A DNA stretch of 64,000 nt from Buttiauxella massiliensis (lineage in GTDB: Bacteria; Pseudomonadota; Gammaproteobacteria; Enterobacterales; Enterobacteriaceae). The translations under genes and the position numbers were made by a program. Numbering within the stretch: the stretch's first letter is position 1; each line of letters starts with the position of its first letter. Location: positions 124,001 through 188,000 of the forward strand of contig NZ_LR722655.1 of assembly GCF_902500225.1 (NCBI RefSeq), written 5' to 3'. Below are positions 1-9,243 of this stretch, one piece after another. The notes beneath the pieces are model-generated. The model worked only from the letters and a program-made list of their open reading frames with translations, did not search any database and had not been told where the DNA came from.

Positions 1-634
1 GAACAACGACCTGGCTATTTTTAAGGATCATGGGCCAGACGGTTTGCTGTTCGTAAACCTCGACGGAACCGATAACGTGCGGCAGAATCACTTGGGCAGC
101 ACCAGTGGAATAATCTCCGGTGTGACCCGCGTAACCGCCAGCCATACTCATATAACGTTGTAAAAGTGTCTGTGCTTTATGCAACACCCCGCTAGAGCGC
201 CAGCCATAAGAGCCAGCAAAGATAGATGCCGGGCCATGAGTGGTTCGAATACGAGCATGCTGTTCGTGAATGAGCTTTAGCGCATCATCCCAGGAAACGC
301 GGACAAACTCATCTTTACCGCGTTTTCCATCTGCTGTTCCCGGTGCTGCGAGATAACTTTTACGTACCATAGGGTACTTAATTCGACAGGCTGTATGAGC
401 CTGATCAGGTGCGCTGCTCTGTAGTGAGTTCTCGATGGTTTTAGCCAGAACGCCTTTTGAAGAGACTATCTTCCCATCTTTCACTTCAACTTCAATTGCT
501 CCCCAGCGAGCTGCGGTGAGTATTGTACCTGCGTGTGTTTCAGCCCATGCAGGAAGCGGGATTGCTGAGGACACCACTATGGCGCCCGCGGTACCGCCTG
601 CCGTTTTCAAAAAACTACGTCGTGTTAACTTCAT
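1..634 (-). CDS. torZ: Trimethylamine-N-oxide / biotin-sulfoxide reductase TorZ, catalytic subunit (N-terminal part only)
   Basis: Molybdopterin oxidoreductase of the TorA/BisC/DMSO reductase family, expected to reduce TMAO and S- or N-oxides in the periplasm. Only the first ~210 residues lie in the window; the rest runs off the left edge. The N-terminus reads [10 protein letters not shown], a twin-arginine signal, followed by a hydrophobic stretch ending in PLPAWAE, so it is folded and exported by Tat. The mature part keeps the family block [20 protein letters not shown] and [16 protein letters not shown], very close to E. coli TorZ as I remember it. Two tandem ATGs exist (637 and 634); AAGGAG sits 3 and 6 bases upstream respectively, so I chose 634. 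It follows torY by 38 bases on the same strand, the usual torYZ arrangement, where TorY feeds it electrons. Confidence 0.93.
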   Translation of the reverse strand, partial: MKLTRRSFLKTAGGTAGAIVVSSAIPLPAWAETHAGTILTAARWGAIEVEVKDGKIVSSKGVLAKTIENSLQSSAPDQAHTACRIKYPMVRKSYLAAPGTADGKRGKDEFVRVSWDDALKLIHEQHARIRTTHGPASIFAGSYGWRSSGVLHKAQTLLQRYMSMAGGYAGHTGDYSTGAAQVILPHVIGSVEVYEQQTVWPMILKNSQVVV

Positions 635-672
635 CATTCTCTCCTTAAATGAACATGGCTATGACGTACGGC

Positions 673-1761
673 TTACCGGGCAGCATCTTTAGCGTGGTAC
701 TGGAACCAACGCGAAAGAATGTCCAGATCGTCATCACTGATATCTGTGCGGGACCCCATTCCTTTAGCAATAGAAGGCCAGGCGTTGAGGGTGTAGTGGT
801 CTGCGGCTATAGGGGCGTGGCAACCGGAGCAGTAAGCGGTGTCGAGGGATTTTGCATAGCGCCAAAGAGGTTCGCGGTTTGCCAAAGAATGCTCTGTGAC
901 CGGACCTTGCAGGCTAACGTCACGCCAGACATTGCCGTAACTGTCTTTTTGCCATTCACCCAGTGGCTTAAGCGCTTGCATTCCTTCAGGGGTAAGAGAC
1001 GCAATGACCAGCCTTTGGCCTGTTGCAATGTAGATAACCTGCTCTGCACCCTGCATCTGGCTGCCGGTAATCTCAACTTCTTGCCCATCATCTATTTGGC
1101 GCAAAACTTTCATTTTTGTCGCTGGATAGACAGTGCCCAATGTGCCCAACGGCGTTGGGGTTACGGCAAAGCGTTCTGGGGAATCGACTGGGGTTTTAAT
1201 GGCTTCAGCCATCATTGCATCCAACGCTTTGCTATCTACGCTGACTTCAGGTGGGAAGTGGGCGACACCTTTGTGGCAATCAATACAGGTTTGGTTCTCT
1301 TTCACCGCCAAAGCATGCATTTTCTGCGCATCGCTACTCTGTTTTTGTAGATCCATCGCTTCCATGCTGTGGCAGGAACGACAGGTGGCAGAGTTGTTGC
1401 TTTTCATCTGGTTCCATACGGTTTGTGCCATCTCAAGGCGATGGGCTTCGTATTGCTCAGGGGTATCAATTTTGTTGGTGATAAATTCGTGATAAACGTC
1501 CTTGCTGGCGCGAAGCTTAGTCACGAGGTAATCGAGCCCACCTTCCGGAATATGGCAGTCTTTGCACTCGGCGCGAATACCCTTTTGATTCATAAAATGA
1601 ACCGACCCTTGATACTCTTCGTAGGGTGTTTGCATGGTATGACATGAGAGGCAAAATTCTGTTTCTGATGTCTTTTTTAAACCCCATCCGGTGAGGGTGG
1701 TTAACATAACTCCAACGACGATACTTGCCATACAAACCACAAAAATCCATTTCTTGTTCAT
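673..1761 (-). CDS. torY: Pentaheme c-type cytochrome TorY
   Basis: NapC/NirT-type membrane-anchored cytochrome that passes electrons from menaquinol to the periplasmic reductase TorZ. 362 residues. A short cytoplasmic N-terminus (MNKKW) and one transmembrane helix (about residues 6-25) are followed by a periplasmic domain with five CXXCH haem motifs: CLSCH (Cys37), CKDCH, CRSCH, CIDCH and, in the C-terminal TorC-like domain, CSGCH. The length matches E. coli TorY (366). An in-frame ATG 33 bases further upstream (1794) is open, but the start at 1761 puts the membrane helix at the proper place and follows a GAG-like ribosome site. It is the first gene of the torYZ operon. E. coli torYZ has no TorS/TorR-type regulator beside it, and none is visible here either. 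Confidence 0.93.
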   Translation of the reverse strand: MNKKWIFVVCMASIVVGVMLTTLTGWGLKKTSETEFCLSCHTMQTPYEEYQGSVHFMNQKGIRAECKDCHIPEGGLDYLVTKLRASKDVYHEFITNKIDTPEQYEAHRLEMAQTVWNQMKSNNSATCRSCHSMEAMDLQKQSSDAQKMHALAVKENQTCIDCHKGVAHFPPEVSVDSKALDAMMAEAIKTPVDSPERFAVTPTPLGTLGTVYPATKMKVLRQIDDGQEVEITGSQMQGAEQVIYIATGQRLVIASLTPEGMQALKPLGEWQKDSYGNVWRDVSLQGPVTEHSLANREPLWRYAKSLDTAYCSGCHAPIAADHYTLNAWPSIAKGMGSRTDISDDDLDILSRWFQYHAKDAAR

Positions 1762-1934
1762 ATTATTCTCATTGAACTCTTTAATATAAAACACTGGTTA
1801 TTTTATGGGTATTTGAGCAGTGAGCCAAAATATGTCAATGGCACTTAATAGAAAATGAGGTGTTGATAGGAAAAGTTATTTATTACATTTATTTAATGAA
1901 TGGCGGGGTGTGTTTGATTCATTTAAAGAATGAA

Positions 1935-1958
1935 AAAAAGCGGCCGAAACCGCTTTTT
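1935..1958 (-). terminator. Rho-independent terminator of ahpF
   Basis: A 9-bp stem (AAAAAGCGG / CCGCTTTTT) with loop CCGAAA. Read on the minus strand it ends in a run of T, 24 bases after the ahpF stop. The A-tract on the other side could also let it work in the plus direction. Confidence 0.8.
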
Positions 1959-1981
1959 AATATGCAGGTAAATAATGATTT

Positions 1982-3550
1982 TTAATTATCGATAGGAGTG
2001 CGAATCAAATAATCAAATGCGCTCAGAGAGGCTTTTGCACCTTCACCCGTCGCAATAATAATTTGTTTATAAGGCACGGTAGTGCAGTCACCCGCAGCAA
2101 ACACACCTTTAACGGTAGTTTCGCACTTCGCATCAATAATGATTTCACCCATGCGGTTGCGCTCAACGCTGCCTTCAAGCCAGTTGGTATTGGGTAACAG
2201 GCCGATTTGTACGAAAATACCTGCCAGCTCAATTTCATGCACGCTTTCAGTAACGCGGTCTTTATACTGCAAACCAGTAACTTTCGTGCCATCGCCTTTC
2301 ACTTCCAGCGTTTGAGCATTCAAAATGATGTCGACGTTTTTCAGGCTGCGAACTTTATTCTGCAATACCTGGTCGGCTTTCATTTCTGGGGCAAACTCCA
2401 GCAGCGTGACGTGTTCAACGATACCCGCCAGATCAATCGCTGCTTCCACCCCGGAGTTGCCGCCGCCAATCACCGCCACGCGTTTACCTTTAAACAGCGG
2501 GCCGTCGCAGTGCGGGCAATAAGTCACGCCTTTGGTGCGGTACTGTTCTTCGCCCGGCACGTTCATATTGCGCCACTTGGCACCTGTCGCAATGATGATG
2601 CTGCGTGCACTAAGTGTCGCGCCAGACGCAGTTTGAATCTGATGCAGACCGCCTTCAGTCTTCGCCGGGATTAACTTGCTGGCACTTTGCGTGTCGATAA
2701 CGTCAACATCGTAATCATCAACGTGCGCTTTCAGTGCGCCCGCCAGTTTCTGGCCTTCGGTTTTTGGCACAGAAATGTAGTTTTCGATATCCACGGTGTC
2801 TAACACCTGGCCGCCAAATCGTTCGCCCATCAGGCCGGTGCGAATGCCTTTACGTGCGGAGTAAACTGCTGCCGCCGCACCCGCCGGGCCGCTGCCGACG
2901 ATTAACACGTCGTAAGCGTCGCGTTTGTTCAGCGCTTCGGCCGCACGTTTTTCAGCGCCGGTGTCAATTTTGCTGACGATTTCCGCAAGCGTCATGCGGC
3001 CCTGGCCGAACTCTTTACCGTTGAGGAACACCGCAGGCACGCCCATCACATTGCGTTCCTGAATCTCGTTCTGGTAAACGCCGCCGTCAATCGCCGTGTG
3101 GCTAATGCGCGGGTTCAACACGCTCATCAGGTTCAGCGCCTGCACCACGTCCGGGCAGTTGTGGCAGGAGAGCGAGTAATAGGTTTCAAAATGGAAATCG
3201 CCGTCGATTTCACGGATCTGCTCAAGCAAATCCTGTGACTCTTTCGACGGATGTCCCCCGGTCTGGAGCAAAGCCAAAACCAGAGAAGTAAATTCATGGC
3301 CGAGTGGGGAACCCGCAAAGCGTGGGCCTTTATCAGAGCCTGGGTTAGTAATCAAAAATGACGGTTTGCGCACCGGCAAATCGTTATTAATACTCAAAGA
3401 AACTTTGTCAGATAGCTCAGCAATTTCTGCCAACAGTTCCTTTATCTCGGTCGATTTTGCACTGTCGTCCAGCGTGGCAATCAACTCAACAGGTTTGGTT
3501 AAGCGCTCAAGGTAGGCCTTGAGTTGGGTTTTCATGTTGTTGTCGAGCAT
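1982..3550 (-). CDS. ahpF: Alkyl hydroperoxide reductase subunit F (NADH-dependent)
   Basis: Flavoprotein disulfide reductase that uses NADH to regenerate AhpC, so the pair detoxifies H2O2 and organic peroxides in the cytosol. 522 residues (E. coli 521). Order: N-terminal tandem thioredoxin-fold domain with the redox pair CHNC, then the FAD site [10 protein letters not shown], the second redox centre CPHC, the NADH-binding [10 protein letters not shown] and the C-terminal FAD motif GVFAAGDC. I chose the ATG at 3550 (MLDNNMKTQ) because GGGAGA lies 7 bases upstream and the homologue starts there; an earlier in-frame ATG at 3601 would add 17 residues unlike the family. It lies 100 bases downstream of ahpC and is presumably co-transcribed. 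Confidence 0.97.
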   Translation of the reverse strand: MLDNNMKTQLKAYLERLTKPVELIATLDDSAKSTEIKELLAEIAELSDKVSLSINNDLPVRKPSFLITNPGSDKGPRFAGSPLGHEFTSLVLALLQTGGHPSKESQDLLEQIREIDGDFHFETYYSLSCHNCPDVVQALNLMSVLNPRISHTAIDGGVYQNEIQERNVMGVPAVFLNGKEFGQGRMTLAEIVSKIDTGAEKRAAEALNKRDAYDVLIVGSGPAGAAAAVYSARKGIRTGLMGERFGGQVLDTVDIENYISVPKTEGQKLAGALKAHVDDYDVDVIDTQSASKLIPAKTEGGLHQIQTASGATLSARSIIIATGAKWRNMNVPGEEQYRTKGVTYCPHCDGPLFKGKRVAVIGGGNSGVEAAIDLAGIVEHVTLLEFAPEMKADQVLQNKVRSLKNVDIILNAQTLEVKGDGTKVTGLQYKDRVTESVHEIELAGIFVQIGLLPNTNWLEGSVERNRMGEIIIDAKCETTVKGVFAAGDCTTVPYKQIIIATGEGAKASLSAFDYLIRTPIDN

Positions 3551-3650
3551 GGGTAAATCTCCCTGATGGCGAGAATAACCAGGGTGGGCAGGCTTGCGCA
3601 CTGCCCACCGCTGAGTTAGTTATTGCAGGTGTTCATTGTCTTATTATTTT

Positions 3651-4214
3651 TTAGATCTTACCGACGAGGTCCAAAGATGGAGAAAGCGTTGCTTCACCTT
3701 CTTTCCATTTAGCCGGGCAAACTTCACCTGGGTGAGAAGCAACGTATTGAGCTGCTTTCACTTTACGCAGCAGGTCAGAGGCGTCACGGCCAATGCCTTC
3801 AGCAGTCACTTCGATAGCCTGAATGATGCCCTGTGGGTCAACGATAAAGGTACCGCGATCCGCCAGGCCTTCATCTTCACGCATGTTTTCGAAGTTACGA
3901 GTCAGCGCGCCAGTTGGGTCGCCGATCATCGCATATTTGATTTTAGCGATGGTGTCAGAGCTGCTGTGCCATGCTTTATGCGTGAAATGGGTGTCAGTGG
4001 AAACAGAGTAGATATCCACGCCCAGTTTCTGGAATTCTTCGTAGTGGTCAGCAACATCGCCCAGTTCAGTTGGGCATACAAAAGTAAAGTCAGCTGGATA
4101 GAAGAAGAAAACGCTCCAGCGGCCTTCTACATCCTTCTCGGTTACTTCAATGAATTCACCGTTTTTAAAAGCGCTGTTTTTGAATGGTTTGATTTTCGTA
4201 TTAATTAAAGACAT
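3651..4214 (-). CDS. ahpC: Alkyl hydroperoxide reductase subunit C (peroxiredoxin)
   Basis: Typical 2-Cys peroxiredoxin, the main scavenger of low-level H2O2 in enterobacteria. 187 residues, the same as E. coli. The peroxidatic cysteine is Cys47 in FTFVCPTEL and the resolving cysteine lies in GEVCPAKW near the C-terminus. Start at 4214 (MSLINTKIK) is set by GGAGG 9 bases upstream; the open frame continues upstream to 4361 but that extension overlaps a terminator hairpin and has no family match. First gene of ahpCF. The gene that flanks ahpC in E. coli (dsbG) is missing; opgB lies upstream instead, divergently. Confidence 0.97.
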   Translation of the reverse strand: MSLINTKIKPFKNSAFKNGEFIEVTEKDVEGRWSVFFFYPADFTFVCPTELGDVADHYEEFQKLGVDIYSVSTDTHFTHKAWHSSSDTIAKIKYAMIGDPTGALTRNFENMREDEGLADRGTFIVDPQGIIQAIEVTAEGIGRDASDLLRKVKAAQYVASHPGEVCPAKWKEGEATLSPSLDLVGKI

Positions 4215-4328
4215 CTGTACTTCCTCCGTTTTGCGATGGGAGAAAGGTACCGAATATTCGCGTTTGGCTCTAATGGGTAGACCGTATCGAATTGATAAGT
4301 AATACCTTACAAGCGAAATGGCAGGCAT

Positions 4329-4355
4329 AAAAAAAGCCACCCGTTGCGGGGTGGC
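4329..4355 (-). terminator. Orphan terminator in the ahpC-opgB spacer
   Basis: Stem GCCACCC / GGGTGGC with a 6-base loop, followed on the minus strand by seven Ts. It has the form of a strong Rho-independent terminator firing toward ahpC, yet no gene lies upstream of it on that strand. A short open stretch ending in a TAA near 4409 (last residues WIDQYCAQMI) could be the tail of a lost gene. Alternatively it is an attenuator in the ahpC leader. Confidence 0.6.
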
Positions 4356-4468
4356 CTTCATGTTGCGCGTTACAATTCCACTTTAAAAAATTATAACAGC
4401 GGCGCGATTAAATCATTTGCGCGCAGTACTGGTCAATCCACTCAACCGTTGTATTAACGATGGTTCTG

Positions 4469-4483
4469 ATAGCTATTTACTAT
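4469..4483. promoter_or_regulatory. Candidate OxyR half-site upstream of ahpC
   Basis: ATAGCTATTTACTAT matches 9 of the 10 fixed positions of the OxyR element ATAGnTnnnAnCTAT. The next element 22 bp toward ahpC (starting 4447) matches only 5 of 10, and the one on the other side is poor. AhpC is a classical OxyR target, but the site is about 255 bases from the start codon and on the far side of a terminator, so its role is uncertain. Nothing else coding is visible in this 433-base spacer. Confidence 0.35.
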
Positions 4484-4647
4484 CGAACAATGCAATACCC
4501 ATATTTACAGCGGGTACAATCCCGAAATAGAGCACATTTTCATGTCAGGAAAATTGCAGGACTGTGACAACAACGTTAGATTTAGTGCTCACTAATCTCT
4601 GAGTACAGCTTTGTGCCATTGTGCGCATCTATTTCGAGGGTCAGGCG

Positions 4648-6936
4648 TTGTCGGAAATGCTTTCAATCGTGTTGTTTGTCGCAGCTATTGCCGTATACGC
4701 CGTAAAAGCAGGTCGTAACGCCTGGTGGTTTAGCGCTATCCTTCTGATTTTAGGACTCTATATTGTCCTGAACGTGACCTTTGTTGCCAGTAACTACTTC
4801 ACCGGCGATGGGATCAACGATGCAGTGCTTTACACCCTTACCAGCAGTCTGACTGGGGCAGGGATCGGGAAGTATATCTTGCCAAGTGTCGGGGTGTTTG
4901 TTGCGCTGGTGGCCGTTTTCAGCGGCTTGACCTGGATTTTACGCCGCCGTAAAAACTACCCTCACCATTTTGGCTACAGCCTGTTGGCGCTTGCGTTAGC
5001 GATGGGTTCGGTTGATGCCTCGCCAGCATTTCGCCAGGTCACAGAATTGGTGAAATCACAGACTCGTTCTGGTAACTCAGATTTTGATGTTTATTACAAA
5101 GTCCCGCAGGGGAGCATCAAAGATCCTAAATTAAACCTGGTTTATATTTACGGTGAAAGTCTGGAACGAACTTATTTACAGCCAGAGTTCTTCCCTGATT
5201 TAGCGCCGGAATTAACCGGGCTTAAAGATGAAGCAATAGATTTCAGCCATACTGTGCAATTACCCGGCACCGATTACACCATTGCCGGAATGGTCGCCTC
5301 GCAATGTGGTATTCCTTTATTTGCACCATTTGAGGGGAATTCATCAGCTTCAATGTCGAGTTTTTTCCCAAAAAATATCTGCCTTGGCGATATTCTGAAA
5401 GCCTCGGGATATGAAAACTACTTTATGCAGGGCGCAGACTTACGCTTTGCGGGCAAAGACATTTTTTTACAGTCTCATGGTTTCGACCATATGTACGGCG
5501 CACAAGAGCTGAAAAGCATGGTCGCAGACCCCGAATACCGCAATAACTGGGGTTTCTACGACGATACGGTTCTGGACGAGGTCTATGAAAAGTATGTTGA
5601 GCTGTCGAAAAAGAATAAGCGTTTCTCACTGTTTACGCTGACCGTCGACACGCATCACCCGGACGGCTTTATCTCGAAAACCTGTAAGCGCCGTAGCTAC
5701 AATTTTGACGGCAAAGAAAACCAATCCTTCAGCGCCGTGGCTTGCAGCCAGGAACATGTCGCTGCACTTATCGAAAAGATAAAAGCATCACCGTATTTTA
5801 ACAATACCGTCATTGTCGTAAGTTCCGACCATTTGGCAATGAATAACACCGCGTATAAATATCTCAATCAGCACGAAAGAAATAACCTGTTCTTTATTAT
5901 TCGCGGTGATAAACCACAGGCCGACCTGGTGCCAGTTAAACGCAGCACGCTGGATAATGGCGCAACGGTATTAGATGTTTTAGGCGGCGATAATTATCTT
6001 GGCTTAGGACGCAGTAGTTTGTCCGGGCAGTCGATTGCATCGGTATTTCTTAACGTCAAAGAAAAGGTGATGGAGTGGAAACCGGACGTTATCGACCTGT
6101 GGAACTTCCCGAAAACGATTACCCAGTATGAAATTGACCAGAAGAAAAATACCTTTAGCTATTCAGGCGCGCATTTCAAAATGCCTTTATTGCTGCGCAT
6201 TCTGGATAAAAAAATAGAGCCGTTGCCTGAAAGCGAGTATTCCGCGCCGTTACGCTATCAACTGGCTGACTTTAAAGAAAATGACAAATTCATTTGGGCC
6301 GACCGTTGCTTCAAAATGGCGCGTTTATGGGAACCTAAACTGGCACTTTCAACTGGGCTGTGTGTCGCTCAGGGGCAAGTTGGAGGCCAACCGTCAGTGC
6401 GTTTAATCGAACAACAGCAAGAACAGCATGCGGTCGAATTTGCCAAACAGGACATCGATAAAGCACGTTTTAAACAGAACGTTGCGCTGCTGAAAGTGGA
6501 TGAAAACGCCATCCGCTACCAGGCAGATAGCTTTATTTTCAATGTGCCGGGGGCGCCACTTAATGTGAAAGAGTATGCAGGTATTTCTCGTCCAGAAGAG
6601 TGGGGGCGTTGGTCGAATGCGAATCTGGCACCGGAGGTGAAAATTGAATATGCCGAGCCGCTGCCCGAGAAATTTGACCTGGTGATTTCAGCTAAAGCGT
6701 TTGGCCCGAATATCGGTCAGCCGGTGCCGGTCAAAGTCGGGAGCCAGCAGCAAACACTTACGCTTGGCGAAGAGTTAAGTACCACGACGTTGCATTTTGA
6801 TAACCCGGAGCGCAGTAATTTGCTGGAGATTATTCCACCGCAGCCGCAGTTATCTAATGAAGGCAATATTCTTGGTCACGAACCACGCAAGATTGGGATT
6901 GGGATGGAAGATATTAAGGTGGTTCCGACATCGTGA
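4648..6936 (+). CDS. opgB: Phosphoglycerol transferase I (osmoregulated periplasmic glucan modification)
   Basis: Transfers sn-1-phosphoglycerol from phosphatidylglycerol to osmoregulated periplasmic glucans at the outer face of the inner membrane. 762 residues (E. coli OpgB/MdoB 763). The N-terminal ~140 residues hold four membrane helices; the rest is a periplasmic sulfatase/alkaline-phosphatase-fold domain with [11 protein letters not shown] (likely nucleophile Thr), [12 protein letters not shown] and SSDHLAMNN. The best start is TTG at 4648 (TTG-TCG-GAA-ATG-CTT), aligned with E. coli MSELLS and with GAGGG 9 bases upstream; a GTG at 4621 in the same frame has no ribosome site. Its neighbours differ from E. 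coli, where it sits near dnaC/dnaT. Confidence 0.95.
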   Translation: MSEMLSIVLFVAAIAVYAVKAGRNAWWFSAILLILGLYIVLNVTFVASNYFTGDGINDAVLYTLTSSLTGAGIGKYILPSVGVFVALVAVFSGLTWILRRRKNYPHHFGYSLLALALAMGSVDASPAFRQVTELVKSQTRSGNSDFDVYYKVPQGSIKDPKLNLVYIYGESLERTYLQPEFFPDLAPELTGLKDEAIDFSHTVQLPGTDYTIAGMVASQCGIPLFAPFEGNSSASMSSFFPKNICLGDILKASGYENYFMQGADLRFAGKDIFLQSHGFDHMYGAQELKSMVADPEYRNNWGFYDDTVLDEVYEKYVELSKKNKRFSLFTLTVDTHHPDGFISKTCKRRSYNFDGKENQSFSAVACSQEHVAALIEKIKASPYFNNTVIVVSSDHLAMNNTAYKYLNQHERNNLFFIIRGDKPQADLVPVKRSTLDNGATVLDVLGGDNYLGLGRSSLSGQSIASVFLNVKEKVMEWKPDVIDLWNFPKTITQYEIDQKKNTFSYSGAHFKMPLLLRILDKKIEPLPESEYSAPLRYQLADFKENDKFIWADRCFKMARLWEPKLALSTGLCVAQGQVGGQPSVRLIEQQQEQHAVEFAKQDIDKARFKQNVALLKVDENAIRYQADSFIFNVPGAPLNVKEYAGISRPEEWGRWSNANLAPEVKIEYAEPLPEKFDLVISAKAFGPNIGQPVPVKVGSQQQTLTLGEELSTTTLHFDNPERSNLLEIIPPQPQLSNEGNILGHEPRKIGIGMEDIKVVPTS

Positions 6937-6994
6937 TACCCGCCATACTTCAAGTTGCAGCTGTGTTGGCTGCAACTCGAATTATTTAGGGTAT
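6936..6994. repeat. Short ERIC-type element (internal deletion)
   Basis: 59 bp starting ATACCC and ending GGGTAT. It carries the outer arms of an ERIC element (TTCAAGTTGCAG at one end, CTGCAACTCGAATTATTT at the other) but lacks the central ~65 bp found in the three full copies in this window. It shares its first base with the last base of the opgB stop codon. Confidence 0.8.
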
Positions 6995-7017
6995 TGTCAG
7001 ATTTATCTAAAGGCGGC

Positions 7018-8361
7018 TTATAAAACGCCTTGCCCTAACATCGCATCGGCTACTTTCACAAAGCCCGCAATATTGGCACCGCGAACATAATGTGTTTGCT
7101 TATCTTCACCGCCATAATTCACACAGGCTTCGTGAATATCCAGCATGATGTGATGCAGGCGAACATCAACTTTTTCTGCCTTCCATCCCATACGAGCGGC
7201 GTTTTGCGCCATCTCCAGACCTGAAGTTGCCACACCGCCCGCATTTGCCGCTTTGCCCGGTGCGAACAGCACGCCCGCGTCCAGGAACAGATTGGTAGCT
7301 TCAATGGTGGTCGGCATATTCGCACCTTCAGCCACGGCCTTCACGCCATTGGCAATCAGCGCACGAGCAGCTTCGCTATCCAGTTCGTTTTGTGTGGCAC
7401 ACGGCAGCGCGATATCAACCGGTACGCTCCACGGTTGTTGCCCTTCGAGATATTGCAGGCCAAACTCTTTCGCGTAATCCGCAACACGCCCGTCGCGGCT
7501 GGATTTGATCTCAGCCAGACGCGCCAGCTTCTCGCTAGTGAAACCCGCTTCATCCACGACAGTGCCGTTGGAATCCGATGCCGTTACCACGCGCGCACCC
7601 AGTGATAATGCTTTTTCAATGGCGTATTGCGCCACGTTACCGGAACCAGAAACGGCAACGCGCATTCCTTCAAAGCCCAGGCCATGACGTTTGAGCATCG
7701 CATCCGTGAAGTAGATAAGGCCATAACCGGTCGCTTCCGGGCGAATAAGACTGCCGCCAAACGACAACCCTTTACCGGTGAACACGCAAGAAGTGTTGTT
7801 GGAGAGCTTTTTCATCATCCCGGCCATAAAGCCGACTTCACGCCCACCCACGCCAATATCACCGGCCGGAACGTCAGTATCTGGCCCGAGGTGGCGGTAC
7901 AGCTCCATCATCAGCGCCTGGCAAAAACGCATGATCTCGCCTTCACTTTTACCTTTCGGGTTAAAGTCGCTACCGCCTTTACCGCCGCCCATTGGCAGTG
8001 TGGTCAGCGCATTTTTGAAGGTTTGTTCAAAGCCGAGGAATTTCAGAATTGAGAGGTTCACTGACGGGTGGAAACGCATCCCGCCTTTGAATGGCCCAAT
8101 CGCCGAGCTAAATTGCACGCGCCATGCGCGGTTAACCTGCACCTGATTTTTGTCATCAACCCAGGTGACGCGGAACTGAATCACACGTTCTGGTTCAACA
8201 AGGCGCTCTAAAAGTGCCAAACGGCGGTATTGCGGATTTTGCTCCAGGAACGGCCAGAGCGTGGTCATAACTTCACGTACTGCCTGTGCAAATTCAGGTT
8301 GGTGCGGGTCACGTTGTTGAACAGAGTTCAGGAATGATTCGAGAGAAAGCGAGTTTTCCAT
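7018..8361 (-). CDS. gdhA: NADP-specific glutamate dehydrogenase
   Basis: Makes L-glutamate from 2-oxoglutarate, ammonium and NADPH; a cytosolic hexamer used when ammonium is plentiful. 447 residues, identical in length to E. coli GdhA. Visible signatures are the substrate-binding GGMRFHPSVNLSILKFLGFEQ, the catalytic-lysine loop LPMGGGKGGSDF, and the Rossmann nucleotide site VSGSGNVAQYA near residue 240. The C-terminal part keeps GKAANAGGVATSGLEM. Downstream on the same strand from entD but with its own ~100-base upstream region, so probably a separate transcript. A gdhA next to entD is unlike E. coli. Confidence 0.97.
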   Translation of the reverse strand: MENSLSLESFLNSVQQRDPHQPEFAQAVREVMTTLWPFLEQNPQYRRLALLERLVEPERVIQFRVTWVDDKNQVQVNRAWRVQFSSAIGPFKGGMRFHPSVNLSILKFLGFEQTFKNALTTLPMGGGKGGSDFNPKGKSEGEIMRFCQALMMELYRHLGPDTDVPAGDIGVGGREVGFMAGMMKKLSNNTSCVFTGKGLSFGGSLIRPEATGYGLIYFTDAMLKRHGLGFEGMRVAVSGSGNVAQYAIEKALSLGARVVTASDSNGTVVDEAGFTSEKLARLAEIKSSRDGRVADYAKEFGLQYLEGQQPWSVPVDIALPCATQNELDSEAARALIANGVKAVAEGANMPTTIEATNLFLDAGVLFAPGKAANAGGVATSGLEMAQNAARMGWKAEKVDVRLHHIMLDIHEACVNYGGEDKQTHYVRGANIAGFVKVADAMLGQGVL

Positions 8362-8464
8362 AGATTAAGAAGTCCTTGTTATAAGTGATGTTGTAGATGT
8401 GTTGTGTTCTTTCGAATATAACATTCACTTATTACCAGGCCGCAAGTGATTTATCTTATGCTGT

Positions 8465-9139
8465 TTATAACTGTATTAGCGTTATTAATTGCGTAGCGTG
8501 ATTTTCCCATATCACTTTGAATTTACTTTCTTTTTTAAATGGCCCAAGTGAATGATTGAGCGTCAGAATAAGATGCTTGTCATCTATTTTTCTTATGGAT
8601 GCAGCTGAAAAATCAAAATAGCGCCCAACGTGGCGAAACAAGGCTTTGAATAAACTCTCTTTGGCAGAGAATGCCAGCGTTAATGCGTAATGAAAGGGGA
8701 GGGCGGTCGAGCACAAAACTTCTCTTTCCGCGCTATCAATTATGCCAGGGTAAATTTCCCCGGCGACATCTGGCGTAATAATTTCAGCACAATCAATGCC
8801 AATTCCCACACGCATTTGCGCCGAGTCAGCGATTACTGTTGCCAGCGCCACATTGCCGCTGTGAGTCATGCTGCCGGTAAACCCTGGCGGCCAGCAAGGT
8901 TCACGGTGCAGGCCAATGCCCGGAATATGATGGCTTATTCCATGAAGACGCAGCGCTTCTCTGGCAGCAATCCGGCCAGCGAGATGCTCGGCTTTGCGTT
9001 GCCTGACAGCATTTTCAAGACGCTTGTGATGCGGGAGTAACAGCAGGTCATCGGGTTGAAAAGTGACAGCGTCAAAATCCACCCGCACGATAGTTTGCGT
9101 CGTGTCACAGAGGCTGAAATGGGTGAGCTGAGTATTCAT
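8465..9139 (-). CDS. entD: Enterobactin synthase phosphopantetheinyl transferase
   Basis: Sfp-type transferase that attaches the 4'-phosphopantetheine arm of CoA to the aryl-carrier domain of EntB and the peptidyl-carrier domain of EntF; without it no enterobactin is made. 224 residues. Magnesium/CoA motif GIGIDCAEI and the signature FSAKESLFKA in the C-terminal half are intact, as is the N-terminal HKRLENAVRQRKAEHLAGR block. It lies downstream of fepA on the same strand, as in other enterobacteria, separated by a 104-base spacer holding a hairpin. Confidence 0.93.
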   Translation of the reverse strand: MNTQLTHFSLCDTTQTIVRVDFDAVTFQPDDLLLLPHHKRLENAVRQRKAEHLAGRIAAREALRLHGISHHIPGIGLHREPCWPPGFTGSMTHSGNVALATVIADSAQMRVGIGIDCAEIITPDVAGEIYPGIIDSAEREVLCSTALPFHYALTLAFSAKESLFKALFRHVGRYFDFSAASIRKIDDKHLILTLNHSLGPFKKESKFKVIWENHATQLITLIQL

Positions 9140-9192
9140 CAGATGTTTTCTCCTTCTACCTTGGGGAGAAGGTTGGGATGAGGGCAGTTATC

Positions 9193-9223
9193 GCAGTCCC
9201 TCTCCAAAAAGGAGAGGGACTGC
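9193..9223. repeat. Perfect inverted repeat between fepA and entD
   Basis: A 13-bp perfect stem (GCAGTCCCTCTCC / GGAGAGGGACTGC) with loop AAAAA. There is no T-run on either side, so a processing or repeat-family hairpin fits better than a Rho-independent terminator. A similar CCCTCTC/GAGAGGG hairpin occurs at 41559-41586. Confidence 0.7.
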
Positions 9224-9243
9224 ATGGCGTAAGCGGGGGTCTA

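Noticed and set aside
649-1350. Open frame of 233 codons opposite torY
   Set aside because: It is antisense to the five-haem cytochrome gene, has no family features, and exists because of codon bias on the other strand.
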